Shown one piece after another: positions 47,215 through 56,020 of a DNA stretch of 64,000 nt. Source of the DNA: Nocardioides sp. SLBN-35 (GTDB taxonomy: Bacteria; Actinomycetota; Actinomycetes; Propionibacteriales; Nocardioidaceae). The stretch covers positions 372,001-436,000 of the forward strand of contig NZ_VFNU01000001.1 in NCBI RefSeq assembly GCF_006715725.1. Reading direction: 5' to 3'. The translations under genes were made by a program, and so were the position numbers. How positions within the stretch are numbered: position 1 is the stretch's first letter; every line of letters starts with the position of its first letter. A model generated the notes under the pieces. The model was not told the DNA's origin. It searched no databases and saw only the letters and a program-made list of their open reading frames with translations.

Positions 47215-47876
47215 GCGAGCCGATCAGCGTCCTGCTCGTCGACGACCAGGAGCTCTTCCGCGAGGGCGTCCGGGTGATCGTCGACGCCCAGGACGGGATG
47301 GAGGTCGTCGGCACTGCGGGCGACGGGGTCGAGGCCGTGCGCCTGGTCGACGAGCTCACGCCCGACGTCGTGCTGATGGACATCCGGATGCCCGAGATGG
47401 ACGGCGTCGAGGCGACCCGGCAGATCTTCCTGCCCGACCGCGCCGCCCGCCGCGAGAAGCCGGTCCGCGTCGTCGTGCTCACCACCTTCAACCTCGACGA
47501 CCGCGCCGCGACCGCGATCAGGTACGGCGCCAGCGGGTTCCTCCTCAAGGGCACCACCCCGGTCATGCTGCGCGACGCGATCCGCACCGTGCACGCCGGC
47601 AACGCCGTGCTCGCGCCGGCCGACCTGTCCACGCTGTTGGACCAGCAGTTCCGGGCGGTGGCCGCCCCGCCGGCGTCGTACCTCGGCCTCACCGACAAGG
47701 AGCGCGAGGTCTTCGCCGCCGTGGCCCGCGGGCTGTCGAACCAGGAGATCGCCGGGCAGGTCTTCCTCAGCGAGTCGACCGTGAAGACGCACGTCGGCGC
47801 GATCCTGCGCAAGCTCGGGCTGCGCGACCGCGTCCAGATCGTGGTGTTCGCCCACGAGCACGGGCTGGTCGGCTGA
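47211..47876 (+). CDS. Response regulator, NarL/LuxR type
   Basis: 221 aa from GTG 47211. Receiver SVLLVDDQELFREGVRVIV with phospho-acceptor in VVLMDIRMPEMDG and switch region GFLLKGTTPVMLRDAIRTV. C-terminal LuxR HTH: LGLTDKEREVFAAVARGLSNQEIAGQVFLSESTVKTHVGAILRKLGLRDRVQ. Partner of the preceding kinase. Its stop shares one base with the GrpB start. The palindrome at 45951 directly upstream of the kinase gene is one candidate target. Confidence 0.94.
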   Translation: MSEPISVLLVDDQELFREGVRVIVDAQDGMEVVGTAGDGVEAVRLVDELTPDVVLMDIRMPEMDGVEATRQIFLPDRAARREKPVRVVVLTTFNLDDRAATAIRYGASGFLLKGTTPVMLRDAIRTVHAGNAVLAPADLSTLLDQQFRAVAAPPASYLGLTDKEREVFAAVARGLSNQEIAGQVFLSESTVKTHVGAILRKLGLRDRVQIVVFAHEHGLVG

Positions 47877-48481
47877 TGCCGAGCCGCCACGACATCGTCA
47901 CCTTCCACGACCCTCCCGTCCCGCCCGGCGCCTCGCCCTGGGTCGACGGCGGTGGGCCGTCCCCCGACGTGGCGGTGGTCCCGGCCGATCCCGCCTGGCC
48001 CGACCGGTTCGCGGAGGTCGCCGCGCTGGTGCGAGAAGGACTCGGCTGGCGGGCCCTCGTCGTCGAGCACGTCGGCTCCACCGCCGTCCCCGGCCTGCCC
48101 GCCAAGCCCGTGATCGACGTCGACCTCGTCGTCGCCGACCCGGCCGACGAGTCGTCGTACGTCCCCGCGCTGGAGGCGCTCGGCTTCGTCCTCCGGGTGC
48201 GCGAGCCCTGGTGGTTCGAGCACCGCCTGCTGCGTGGTGCCTCCCCGGTCTCGCACGTGCACGTCTTCGGCCCGGACAGCCCCGAGGTCGTCAAGCACCG
48301 GATCTTCCGCGACTGGCTGCGCGGCAACCCCGACGAGCGGGAGCGGTACGCCGCCGCCAAGCTCGCCGCCTCCGCCGCGTCGGGCGCCGCCGGCGAGCAC
48401 GGCATGCAGTACAACGCTCGCAAGGAGCGGGTCGTGCGGGAGATCTACGCGCGGGCGTTCGCGGCGGCGGGGCTGGTCTGA
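47876..48481 (+). CDS. GrpB family protein (UPF0157)
   Basis: 201 aa, start in a TGATG overlap with the response regulator. A nucleotidyltransferase-like fold of the GrpB/UPF0157 type: VVPADPAWPDRFAEVAALVREGL, VEHVGSTAVPGLPAKPVIDVDLVV (GST and DxD elements), HRLLRGASPVSHVHVF and VKHRIFRDWLRGNPDERERYAAAKLAAS. In some bacteria this domain is fused to dephospho-CoA kinase. Reaction unknown. Probably cotranscribed with the two-component system. Confidence 0.87.
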   Translation: MPSRHDIVTFHDPPVPPGASPWVDGGGPSPDVAVVPADPAWPDRFAEVAALVREGLGWRALVVEHVGSTAVPGLPAKPVIDVDLVVADPADESSYVPALEALGFVLRVREPWWFEHRLLRGASPVSHVHVFGPDSPEVVKHRIFRDWLRGNPDERERYAAAKLAASAASGAAGEHGMQYNARKERVVREIYARAFAAAGLV

Positions 48482-48545
48482 CGCCGCGGATCCGGCCACC
48501 GACCTGCCGCAGAACCCGCGACACCGTGTCCCTAGAATCCTGCCC

Positions 48546-48887
48546 ATGCACCGGGTCGTCGCAGCGGGAGCCTTCGTGGTCCACGTGCTGTTCGTCGGCT
48601 TCACGGTGATCGGCGGGTTCGTGGCCTGGCTGATGCCGTGGGTGTTCATCCCGCACCTCGCCGCCGCCGCGTGGGGCGGCCGGATGGCCGCGACCGACGC
48701 CGCCTGCCCTCTGTCCCGCCTCGAGGACTGGGGCCGCGAGGGTGCCGGCAGGCCGAGGATGAACGAGCGCGGGTTCATCGCGCACTACTTCGAGGACCGG
48801 ATCTACCCCTCGCGCCTGGCCCGCCGGGTCGAGGTGGTCGTCGCGACCGTCATCCTCGGTTCCTGGCTCGGTTTCGCCATCCGCTGA
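48546..48887 (+). CDS. DUF2784-like small membrane protein
   Basis: 113 aa from ATG 48546, 7 nt after a TAGAAT box. Three membrane segments: VVAAGAFVVHVLFVGFTVIGGFVAWLMPWVFIPHLAAAAWGG, then after a soluble stretch with DAACPLSRLEDWGREG and GFIAHYFEDRIYPSRLARRVE, a last helix VVVATVILGSWLGFAI. The motif CPLT/S-LE-WLR-G and HY-ED-IYP is that of DUF2784, often found as lone genes in proteobacteria and actinobacteria. Function unknown. Confidence 0.78.
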   Translation: MHRVVAAGAFVVHVLFVGFTVIGGFVAWLMPWVFIPHLAAAAWGGRMAATDAACPLSRLEDWGREGAGRPRMNERGFIAHYFEDRIYPSRLARRVEVVVATVILGSWLGFAIR

Positions 48888-49009
48888 GGCCGCGGCCCAG
48901 GCGAGTGCACGACCGGCGGCACGGTGTGCCTGCCCGCCCATTCGGTGACATCGCGGCCCGCGCGGCGTAGGTTGCATTTCTTGGGAGGGCTCACTGAAAG
49001 GTTGACGCG

Positions 49010-49900
49010 ATGAAGATCCACGCTCGGTTGGCCGCTGTGCTCGCGGCCGCGACGACGGTCGTCCTCGGACTCCTGGTAGCGCCGGGGCCCCTCCCGGCCG
49101 CGGCCGGTGCCGCGCCACGATCGACCTCCAGCAGCGACGACTGCGGTGTCCTGATCGCCAAGCCAGGCGGCGGCAACTGGTCGTGCACCTTCCACGACGA
49201 GTTCGACGGCAGCGCCCTCGACCGCACGAAGTGGGTGCCGCAGACCAACTTCGTGAACGGCTCGCCCACGCGCTACGCCTGCTACGTCGACGATCCCGCG
49301 GTCGTGTCGGTCTCGGGCGGCAGCCTGCGCCTCTCGGTGAAGGATGCCGGCGTGCCGGTCACCTGCCCGGCCGGCCTGTCATCGACGTACGCTGCCGGTC
49401 AGGTCTCGACCTTCTACAAGTTCTCCCAGCAGTACGGGCGCTTCGAGGCGCGGATGAAGGTGCCCGCCGCGACCCAGCCCGGCCTTCAGGAGGCCTTCTG
49501 GCTGTGGCCGGACGTGCGCTACCACGACACCTCGACCTGGCCGCTGTCCGGTGAGATCGACATCGTCGAGACCTACTCCCAGCACCCGACCCTGGCGATC
49601 CCGTTCCTGCACTACTCCGCGGACTCGGGAGGTCCGCAGCCCGGACTCAACACGGCGTGGAACTGCGCCGCGTCGCGCGGCGTGTGGAACACCTACACCC
49701 TGGAGTGGTCGGCGAACAGGATCGAGATCTCCGTCAACGGCGTCTCGTGCCTGGTCAACACCTCCGGCGACGCCGCGTTCCAGAAGCGCTACATCATCGC
49801 TCTGACGCAGGCCCTCGGCCGTGGTGGCAACGCATGGGACGGCAGTGGGGCGCTACTCCCGGCGACCACGGAGGTCGACTACGTGCGCGTGTGGGAGTAG
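49010..49900 (+). CDS. Secreted glycoside hydrolase family 16 enzyme
   Basis: 296 aa. Signal peptide MKIHARLAAVLAAATTVVLG... with cleavage near APA/AAAGA (about residue 35). Mature GH16 jelly-roll: CTFHDEFDGSALDRTKWVPQ, YGRFEARMKVP, and the catalytic ELDxxE-type motif as E182-I-D184-I-V-E187 (GEIDIVE), in the non-bulged form seen with 1,3-beta-glucanases and related enzymes. Two cysteine pairs are likely disulfides. It hydrolyses a beta-glucan-like polymer outside the cell; exact substrate not determinable. GAAAGG SD. The 122-bp gap upstream holds no other feature. Confidence 0.9.
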   Translation: MKIHARLAAVLAAATTVVLGLLVAPGPLPAAAGAAPRSTSSSDDCGVLIAKPGGGNWSCTFHDEFDGSALDRTKWVPQTNFVNGSPTRYACYVDDPAVVSVSGGSLRLSVKDAGVPVTCPAGLSSTYAAGQVSTFYKFSQQYGRFEARMKVPAATQPGLQEAFWLWPDVRYHDTSTWPLSGEIDIVETYSQHPTLAIPFLHYSADSGGPQPGLNTAWNCAASRGVWNTYTLEWSANRIEISVNGVSCLVNTSGDAAFQKRYIIALTQALGRGGNAWDGSGALLPATTEVDYVRVWE

Positions 49901-49916
49901 TCGACCTCTCCGGGGG

Positions 49917-50543
49917 TCAGTGGGCGACGTGGGCGGCCTCCCAGACGAACCCGTCCGGGTCGGTCGCCGCGGTGTCGCCACCGACCAGGACCACGCGGTG
50001 CGAGCCGCTGCCCTCCATCGGCACTCCGGCATCCTTGGCCAGCGCCTTGCGGGGCAGCAGGCCGAGGGTCACCGCGCCGGAGCCGGGCTCGAACTCGACG
50101 TACTTCTTGCCGAAGCTGCGGGCGATCGCGAAGCCGCGGTCGACGTAGAACTGCTTGGTGGCGGTGATGTCGTCACAGCCGATGAGCAGCACGATGCTCT
50201 CGATGTCGCGGCTGGCCGGGCCCTTGTTCCTCTTCGAGGAGCTGACGACCTTCCAGATCGCGCCGTCGGGGGCCCGCAGCACGCCGCCGTAGCCCCAGAA
50301 GGACTTGGCGACCGGCTTGATCGCCGTCGCCCCGGCGGCCAGTGCGGTCTCGGCGAAGCTGTCGACGTCAGCGGGCTGGGCCAGGGTGAGGGAGATGTGG
50401 AAGGAGCGGAAGCCGTCGCTCGGGGCGTCGGAGGCGCGGAAGTCGAGCGGGAGGTCAGGGCCGAACGCCCGGGCGTAGAAGTCGCGGGCGGCGGCCGGGT
50501 CGGCCACCTCGAGGGTGATGGTGTCCAGGGAGTTCGTGTTCAT
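49917..50543 (-). CDS. VOC family protein, two-domain
   Basis: 208 aa from ATG 50543, 7 nt downstream of a TAGCGT box on the minus strand. Two glyoxalase-fold halves: LDTITLEVADPAAARDFYARAFG ... GGVLRAPDGAIWKVVS and IESIVLLIGCDDITATKQFYVDRGF ... ATDPDGFVWEAAHVAH. Likely binds a small molecule, with or without metal catalysis. Convergent with the GH16 gene. It ends a separate unit from copA, whose stop lies 61 bp upstream. Confidence 0.83.
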   Translation of the reverse strand: MNTNSLDTITLEVADPAAARDFYARAFGPDLPLDFRASDAPSDGFRSFHISLTLAQPADVDSFAETALAAGATAIKPVAKSFWGYGGVLRAPDGAIWKVVSSSKRNKGPASRDIESIVLLIGCDDITATKQFYVDRGFAIARSFGKKYVEFEPGSGAVTLGLLPRKALAKDAGVPMEGSGSHRVVLVGGDTAATDPDGFVWEAAHVAH

Positions 50544-50604
50544 GTCCCTGACGCTATGGCCGACCCGGCCACCGCTGCTTCTCGATTCCTGACCGCTTCG
50601 CCCA

Positions 50605-52872
50605 TCAGCCTCGGGCGGCCTTGAACGACCGCAGCCGCAGGCTGTTCGACACCACGAACACCGACGAGAACGCCATCGCGGCGCCGGCCAGCATCGGGTT
50701 GAGCAGACCCGCGGCGGCGAGCGGCAGGGCGGCGACGTTGTAGGCGAACGCCCAGAACAGGTTGCCCCTGATCGTGGCCAGGGTCCGCCGGGACAGGCGG
50801 ATCGCATCGACCGCGACCTGCAGGTCGCCGCGCACCAGGGTCAGGTCGCTGGCCTCGATCGCGACGTCGGTGCCGGTGCCCATGGCCAGACCGAGGTCGG
50901 CCTGGGCGAGCGCGGCGGCGTCGTTGACGCCGTCGCCGACCATGGCGACCACGCGACCCTCGTCCTGCAGCCGCTTGACGACGTCGACCTTGTCGGCCGG
51001 CAGGACGTCGGCGATCACGTCGGCCTCGTCGATGCCGACCTCCGCCGCCACCGTCCGCGCCACCACGGCGTTGTCGCCGGTGAGCAGCACGGGACGCAGC
51101 CCCAGCGCGCGGAGCTGGGCGATGGCGCTGGCCGAGGTCGGCTTGACCGCGTCGGCGACCACGATCACGCCGCGGGCGCGACCGTCCCAGCCGACCGCGA
51201 CCGCCGTACCTCCCGTGCGCTGGGCCTCCTCCAATGCAGCCCCGAGAGCCGGCGGGAGGTGCTGTGACCACTCCTCGAGCAGCCGGGGCCGGCCGACCAG
51301 CACCGCGTGCGACGCGTCGCCGTCGAGCAGGACGCCCTGCACGCCGAGGCCCTCGACGTTGGCGAAGTCATCGACGGCCGGCAGCGAGCCGGCCTCACGG
51401 GCGGCGTCGGCGATGGCACGGGCGATCGGGTGCTCCGAGGAGTCCTCCAGCGCGCCGGCGTAGCGCAGCACCTCCGCAGCGTCCTCGCCCTCGTCGGCGA
51501 CCACGTCGCGCAGCGTCATCCGGCCGGTCGTGACCGTGCCCGTCTTGTCGAGCACGACCGTGTCGACGGCCTTCGTCGACTCCAGCACCTCGGGACCCTT
51601 GATCAGGATGCCGAGCTGGGCGCCCCGACCGGTGCCGACCATGAGGGCGGTCGGCGTGGCCAGGCCCAGGGCGCACGGGCAGGCGATGATGAGTACGGCG
51701 ACCGCCGCCGTGAACGCCGCGGCCAGGCCGTTGCCGGTGCCGAGCCAGAAGCCGAGCGTGCCGGCCGCGAGCAGGATGACGATCGGCACGAAGATGCCGG
51801 AGATCCGGTCGGCCAGGCGCTGCACCTGGGCCTTGCCGTTCTGGGCGTCCTCGACCAGCCGCGCCATCTGCGCCAGCTGGGTGTCGGCGCCGACCCGGGT
51901 CGCGCGGACGACCAGCCGGCCGCCCGCGTTGACCGTCGCACCGACCACCGCATCGCCCTCGCCGACCTCGACCGGCACGGACTCGCCGGTCAGCATCGAG
52001 GCGTCGACCGCGGAGCTGCCGCGCTCGACCACGCCGTCGGTGGCGATCTTCTCGCCCGGGCGGACGACGAACCGGTCGTCCACCTTCAGCTCACCCACCG
52101 GGACGCGGACCTCGACGTCGTCGGGTCCGAGGACCGCGACCTCCTTGGCGCCCAGCTCGAGCAGCGCCTTGAGCGCCGCCCCGGCCCGCCGCTTCGAACG
52201 CTGCTCGAAGTAGCGTCCGGCCAGGATGAACGTCGTCACGCCGGCCGCGGCCTCGAGGTAGATGTTGCCGCTACCGTCGCTGCGCTCGATGGTCAGCTCG
52301 AACGGGTGCTTCATGCCGGTCATGCCGGCCGTGCCCCAGAACAGCGCGTACAGCGACCAGCCCAGCGCGGCGAGCGTGCCCAGCGAGATCAGCGTGTCCA
52401 TCGTGGACGTGCCGTGGCGCAGGTTGGTCCAGGCCGCCTTGTGGAACGGGTACGCGCCCCACACCACCACCGGCGCCGCCAGGGTCAGCGAGAGCCACTG
52501 CCAGTTGTCGAACTGGAGGGCCGGGACCATCGCCATCGCGATGACCGGCACCGTCAGCAGCGCCGAGATCACGAGTCGCTGGCGCAGGGTGACGATCGGG
52601 TCGACCTCCGCTGCTGCGGCGTCGCCCTCGGCCGCCGCGGGCCTCGGCAGCGACGCGCCGTAGCCGGCAGCCTCGACGGCGGCGACCAGGTCGTCGGTCG
52701 AGACGCTGTCGGCGTAGGTCACCTTCGCCTTCTCGGTCGCGTAGTTGACCGTCGCGGTGACGCCCTCGAGCTTGTTGAGCTTGCGCTCGATCCGGTTGGC
52801 GCACGACGCGCAGGTCATCCCGGTGAGGGCGAGCTCGACCTCGCTCCGTGGCTGGTCAGTGTCCGTGCTCAC
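50605..52872 (-). CDS. copA: Copper-translocating P1B-type ATPase
   Basis: 755 aa from GTG 52872 with GGAGAGAG upstream. One N-terminal heavy-metal domain with [13 protein letters not shown], eight membrane helices, the metal-binding CPC in [13 protein letters not shown] (near 400), phosphorylation site DKTGT (near 441), SSEHPIARA and hinge [19 protein letters not shown] plus the first-domain CxxC mark a Cu(I) exporter (P1B-1). It starts inside the 3' end of the His-rich protein gene (17-bp overlap), so the minus-strand order csoR-copZ-53767 gene-copA forms one copper operon. Confidence 0.96.
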   Translation of the reverse strand: MSTDTDQPRSEVELALTGMTCASCANRIERKLNKLEGVTATVNYATEKAKVTYADSVSTDDLVAAVEAAGYGASLPRPAAAEGDAAAAEVDPIVTLRQRLVISALLTVPVIAMAMVPALQFDNWQWLSLTLAAPVVVWGAYPFHKAAWTNLRHGTSTMDTLISLGTLAALGWSLYALFWGTAGMTGMKHPFELTIERSDGSGNIYLEAAAGVTTFILAGRYFEQRSKRRAGAALKALLELGAKEVAVLGPDDVEVRVPVGELKVDDRFVVRPGEKIATDGVVERGSSAVDASMLTGESVPVEVGEGDAVVGATVNAGGRLVVRATRVGADTQLAQMARLVEDAQNGKAQVQRLADRISGIFVPIVILLAAGTLGFWLGTGNGLAAAFTAAVAVLIIACPCALGLATPTALMVGTGRGAQLGILIKGPEVLESTKAVDTVVLDKTGTVTTGRMTLRDVVADEGEDAAEVLRYAGALEDSSEHPIARAIADAAREAGSLPAVDDFANVEGLGVQGVLLDGDASHAVLVGRPRLLEEWSQHLPPALGAALEEAQRTGGTAVAVGWDGRARGVIVVADAVKPTSASAIAQLRALGLRPVLLTGDNAVVARTVAAEVGIDEADVIADVLPADKVDVVKRLQDEGRVVAMVGDGVNDAAALAQADLGLAMGTGTDVAIEASDLTLVRGDLQVAVDAIRLSRRTLATIRGNLFWAFAYNVAALPLAAAGLLNPMLAGAAMAFSSVFVVSNSLRLRSFKAARG

Positions 52873-53767
52873 TGCTCTCTCCGTGCTTCTCCCCGTCCCC
52901 GGTACCCCCTGCGGTGACGGTGAACGCCGCGGTGCGGACGACGCCGTCGTGCTGGAAGTCGAGGTAGAGGTGGTAGGTGCCGGCGCTGGGGACGGCGGCG
53001 TAGAAGACGACCTCCGGTCCCGGCTCGGTCTTCCCGTCGCCGGGCTCGCCGTCGGGGTGGACGTGGAGGTAGGCGAGGTCGCCACCGCGCAGCGCGACGA
53101 GGTGGCCGTAGGCGCCGAGGTAGGGCTGCAGGTCGGTGACCGGCCTCCCGTCCTTGCTGACGCTCAGGGTGAGCTTCGCGTCGGCACCGGCGGTGAGGTC
53201 GCCGTCCAGGGTGACCTGGTAGCCGTCGACCGTGGCGGTGCGGGTCTCCTGCGCCGGCGCTGCCGCGTCGAACGCACCGTCGACCGCGAGGTCGGTGCCG
53301 AGGGTCAGTGCCTCGCCACCGGTGGCCTTGAAGTCGGCGAACAGCCGCCACGTCCCCGGCGTCAGCGCGAGGTCGGTCGACCAGGTGCCGTCGTCGAGCG
53401 TGGGATGGACGTGCTGGAAGCCGCTGAAGTCGCGTCGTACGGCGATCAGGTGGAGCTGCTTCTCGTGCTGGACGTCGTACGACGCCACGGGGGCGCCGTC
53501 GGGTCCGGTGATGGTGAAGCTCACCGGCACCGCGTCGCCGGCCTCGGCCTGGCTGTCGGTGAGGGTGAGGGTGTAGCCGTCCTGCGACGTCATGAGTCCT
53601 CCTGGGATCTCGGTCGTCGTCCCGGCGCCGCCGCTGCTCTGGTGCGTGTCGTGGGCCGTCGGCTCCTCCACGTCGACCGGGCCGATGGCCCGGCCGGCGA
53701 GGAGCGCGGCGCCGAACACGACCGCGGCGACGGCACCGAAGCCCGCCAGCCGCGTCGGGGTGTTCAT
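52856..53767 (-). CDS. Membrane-anchored His-rich protein of copper operon
   Basis: 303 aa. N-terminal hydrophobic anchor ([23 protein letters not shown]), then a spacer with HDTH, and two similar beta-rich modules: [32 protein letters not shown] and [25 protein letters not shown]. The repeated H-x-HP and the tail [11 protein letters not shown] are rich in potential metal ligands. I do not know a named family function; proteins of this layout recur beside copA in actinobacteria. Extracytoplasmic copper binding or transfer is the reasonable inference. Overlaps copZ (ATGA) and copA. Confidence 0.75.
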   Translation of the reverse strand: MNTPTRLAGFGAVAAVVFGAALLAGRAIGPVDVEEPTAHDTHQSSGGAGTTTEIPGGLMTSQDGYTLTLTDSQAEAGDAVPVSFTITGPDGAPVASYDVQHEKQLHLIAVRRDFSGFQHVHPTLDDGTWSTDLALTPGTWRLFADFKATGGEALTLGTDLAVDGAFDAAAPAQETRTATVDGYQVTLDGDLTAGADAKLTLSVSKDGRPVTDLQPYLGAYGHLVALRGGDLAYLHVHPDGEPGDGKTEPGPEVVFYAAVPSAGTYHLYLDFQHDGVVRTAAFTVTAGGTGDGEKHGESSEHGH

Positions 53768-53970
53768 GCGAGCTGGTAGCCGGCCTCCTCGACGGCGGCC
53801 TTCACGGCGGACTCGTCGAGGGGGGCAGCGCTGGTGATCGTGACCGCACCGGTCGGCAGGTCGACGGCGACGCCCTCGACGCCGGCGAGCTCCTGCACCT
53901 CCTCGGTGACGGAGGCGACGCAGTGGCCGCAGGTCATGCCGGTGACGGTGAAGGTCTGGGTGGTGCTCAT
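53764..53970 (-). CDS. Heavy-metal-associated domain copper chaperone (CopZ-like)
   Basis: 68 aa, one ferredoxin-like HMA domain: TQTFTVTGMTCGHCVASVTEEV with the MxCxxC copper site and VTITSAAPLDESAVKAAVEEAGYQL as the second half. Normal length for CopZ. It ferries Cu(I) in the cytoplasm to CopA or CsoR. ATG 53970 follows AGAGGAATC-type SD sequence. Sits between csoR and the His-rich protein gene. Confidence 0.93.
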   Translation of the reverse strand: MSTTQTFTVTGMTCGHCVASVTEEVQELAGVEGVAVDLPTGAVTITSAAPLDESAVKAAVEEAGYQLA

Positions 53971-54016
53971 CGGAGATTCCTCTCGCTGGATGGGTTGGAT
54001 GTCGGATCGGGACGCG

Positions 54017-54307
54017 TCAGGAACGCACCAGGCGGGCGATGGCGTCGGAGGCCTCCTTGAGCTTGATGGCGGCCTCGTCACCTCCCTCCTGGGCGGCGTT
54101 CACGACGCAGTGCGCCATGTGCTCGTCGAGCAGGCCGAGGGCCACGGACTGGAGGGCCTTCGTCATCGCGGAGACCTGGGTGAGGATGTCGATGCAGTAC
54201 TGCTCCTCCTCCACCATCCGCTGCAGACCCCGCGCCTGACCCTCGATGCGGCGCAGCCGCTTGAGGTAGTCGTCCTTGGTGCGGTTGGCGATGTAGCTGT
54301 GTGCCAT
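54017..54307 (-). CDS. csoR: Copper-sensing repressor CsoR
   Basis: 96 aa all-helical CsoR/RcnR family protein. C38, H63 and C67 (QYCIDIL, DEHMAHC) reproduce the x-Cys-His-Cys Cu(I) site of Mycobacterium tuberculosis CsoR (C36, H61, C65). RLRRIEGQARGLQRMVEE is the DNA-facing helix. Copper binding releases it from DNA. First gene of the minus-strand copper operon. Two palindromes in the divergent gap fit its operators. Confidence 0.94.
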   Translation of the reverse strand: MAHSYIANRTKDDYLKRLRRIEGQARGLQRMVEEEQYCIDILTQVSAMTKALQSVALGLLDEHMAHCVVNAAQEGGDEAAIKLKEASDAIARLVRS

Positions 54308-54352
54308 GGCCCTGTGTCCTTCGCGTCTGGGGAATCTGCCTGCCCGAACAGG

Positions 54353-54369
54353 ATACCCCCGTGTGGTAT
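54353..54369. promoter_or_regulatory. CsoR-type operator 1 (csoR side)
   Basis: ATACC-CCCGTGT-GGTAT (54353-54369), 46 bp upstream of the csoR start and overlapping a TATCCT box on the minus strand. It resembles the C-rich TACCC...GGGTA palindromes bound by actinobacterial CsoR proteins. Confidence 0.7.
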
Positions 54370-54399
54370 TCCGTGCTACCGTCCCGATCTCGTGATTAC

Positions 54400-54418
54400 G
54401 GTACCCCCCTAGGGTACC
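54400..54418. promoter_or_regulatory. CsoR-type operator 2 (MFS side)
   Basis: GGTACCC-CCCTA-GGGTACC, a perfect 7-bp inverted repeat ending 23 bp before the MFS start codon. It contains a TAGGGT box and so probably covers the core promoter of the MFS gene. Confidence 0.72.
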
Positions 54419-54441
54419 AATTCGTCAAGAAGGAGATCGAG

Positions 54442-55854
54442 ATGTCAGTCCTCGTCCCATCGGAGACCGGCCGCCGGAACCGGCGCTGGCTCGGGCTCGC
54501 GGTCATCGCCGCCGCCCAGTTCATGGTCATCATGGACACGTCGATCATCGGCGTGGCCCTGCCCGAGATGCAGCGCGACCTCGGCTTCACGCCGGAGAAC
54601 CTGTCCTGGGTGTTCAACGCGTACGTCGTCGCGTTCGGTGGCCTGCTGCTCCTCGGTGGCAAGGTGTCCGACGTGCTCGGTGCCCGCACCGTCTTCGCCG
54701 CGGGCTGGGTCGTCCTCGCCGCCGGATCGCTCGTCGCCGCGCTCGCCGGCAACGTCGAGGCCGAGCTGGCCGGCCGCGCGATCCAGGGCGCCGGTGCCGC
54801 GCTCATCGCGCCGTCCGCGCTGACGCTGCTGATGATGCTGTTCGGCGGCAACCCGCGCGAGCTGACCAAGGCCCTGGCCCTGTACGGCGCGGCCGCACCT
54901 GCGGGCGGCACCGCCGGCGTCTTCCTGGGCGGCGTCATCACCGAGTACCTCAGCTGGCCGTGGGTGTTCGCCATCAACCTCCCGATCGCGCTGCTGATCC
55001 TCGCCCTCGTGCCGTCCTCGATGCCGGCCGGTCGCTCGGGCGGCTCGCGCCGGGTCGACGTCGTCGGTGCGGTCACGGTGACCGCGGGCCTCGCCGCCCT
55101 CGTGTACGCCGTGGTCCAGGCTCCCGAGGTCGGCTGGGGTGCCGCGCGCACCTGGTGGGTGCTCGGTGCCGGCGTCGTGCTGGTCGCGCTCTTCGTCGCC
55201 CAGCAGGCCCGGGGTCGCGACCCGCTGGTCCGCCTCGGCATCCTCCGCGCGCCCGACCTGGCGGCCGCCAACCTCGCCCAGCTGCTGCTCGGCGCCGCGT
55301 GGATCCCTATGTGGTTCTTCCTGAACCTCTACCTGCAGCAGGTGCTCGGCTTCACCGCCTTCCCCAGTGGTGCCGCGCTGCTGCCGATGACGCTGCTGAT
55401 CATGGTCGGCATGGTGGTGCTCGCGCCCCGCGTGCTCGCCGCGGTCGGCGTACGCACCGCCACCGTCACCGGCCTCGTCCTGCTCGCCGCCGGCATGGCC
55501 TGGCTGGCGATGATCGACCCGGACGGCAGCTACGCGGTCGACGTGCTCCCCGCCTCGCTGGTCGCCGCCCTCGGCATGTCGCTCGCCTTCATCCCCACCC
55601 TCGGTACGGCGATCTCCGCCGCCCCGCCGGAGGAGGGCGGCCTCGCCTCGGGCATCGTCAACACCAGCTACCAGATCGGCTCGGCCCTCGGCCTCGCCGT
55701 GATGGCCGCCATCGCCGCGGCCGCCGGCGCCGACCGGCTCGGCGACGTCGCCGCACTGACCGAGGGCTACTCGGCTGCGTTCGTCGGTGCCGCCGTCGTG
55801 GCTGCGGTGGGTGCGCTCGCCTCGGCCGTGCTGCTCCGCGGACGGTCGTCGTGA
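54442..55854 (+). CDS. MFS transporter, DHA2 (EmrB/QacA) 14-helix family
   Basis: 470 aa from ATG 54442, AAGGAG 6 nt upstream. Fourteen predicted helices. Family motifs: AAAQFMVIMDTSIIGVALPEMQRDLGFTPENLSWVFNAYVV (helix 1 with the DxxxVxxALP pattern), GKVSDVLGARTVF (motif A) and APSALTLLMMLF/GGTAGVFLGGVITEYLSWPWVFAINLP (motif C region). Normally a proton-driven drug exporter. A CsoR-like palindrome over its promoter suggests copper control, which is unusual for this family; it could export a copper complex or copper-toxic compound. Confidence 0.9.
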   Translation: MSVLVPSETGRRNRRWLGLAVIAAAQFMVIMDTSIIGVALPEMQRDLGFTPENLSWVFNAYVVAFGGLLLLGGKVSDVLGARTVFAAGWVVLAAGSLVAALAGNVEAELAGRAIQGAGAALIAPSALTLLMMLFGGNPRELTKALALYGAAAPAGGTAGVFLGGVITEYLSWPWVFAINLPIALLILALVPSSMPAGRSGGSRRVDVVGAVTVTAGLAALVYAVVQAPEVGWGAARTWWVLGAGVVLVALFVAQQARGRDPLVRLGILRAPDLAAANLAQLLLGAAWIPMWFFLNLYLQQVLGFTAFPSGAALLPMTLLIMVGMVVLAPRVLAAVGVRTATVTGLVLLAAGMAWLAMIDPDGSYAVDVLPASLVAALGMSLAFIPTLGTAISAAPPEEGGLASGIVNTSYQIGSALGLAVMAAIAAAAGADRLGDVAALTEGYSAAFVGAAVVAAVGALASAVLLRGRSS

Positions 55855-55932
55855 CCGCTCGTGACGTGGTCCGGGTCGCCGCCGCGTGCGCGCTGCGCTG
55901 CGCGGCGGCGGCCCTGGCCGAGGCGGTAGCCC

Positions 55933-55995
55933 CGTCGTACCCGGCAGATGGGTCGTCGCTCGGGCGAAAGGGCAACCCGTTTGCCGGGTACGACG
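55933..55995. repeat. Long palindromic element B (14-bp arms, 35-nt centre)
   Basis: CGTCGTACCCGGCA (55933-55946) and TGCCGGGTACGACG (55982-55995) enclose 35 nt. GGGT (55950-55953) and ACCC (55975-55978) extend the stem inwards. It occupies the 166-bp gap between the convergent MFS and chrA genes and may act as a bidirectional terminator. It shares centre length and about 20 of 35 centre bases with element A at 45951. Confidence 0.8.
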
Positions 55996-56020
55996 AGAGG
56001 ACCGGGCCGGCGAGCCCGCT

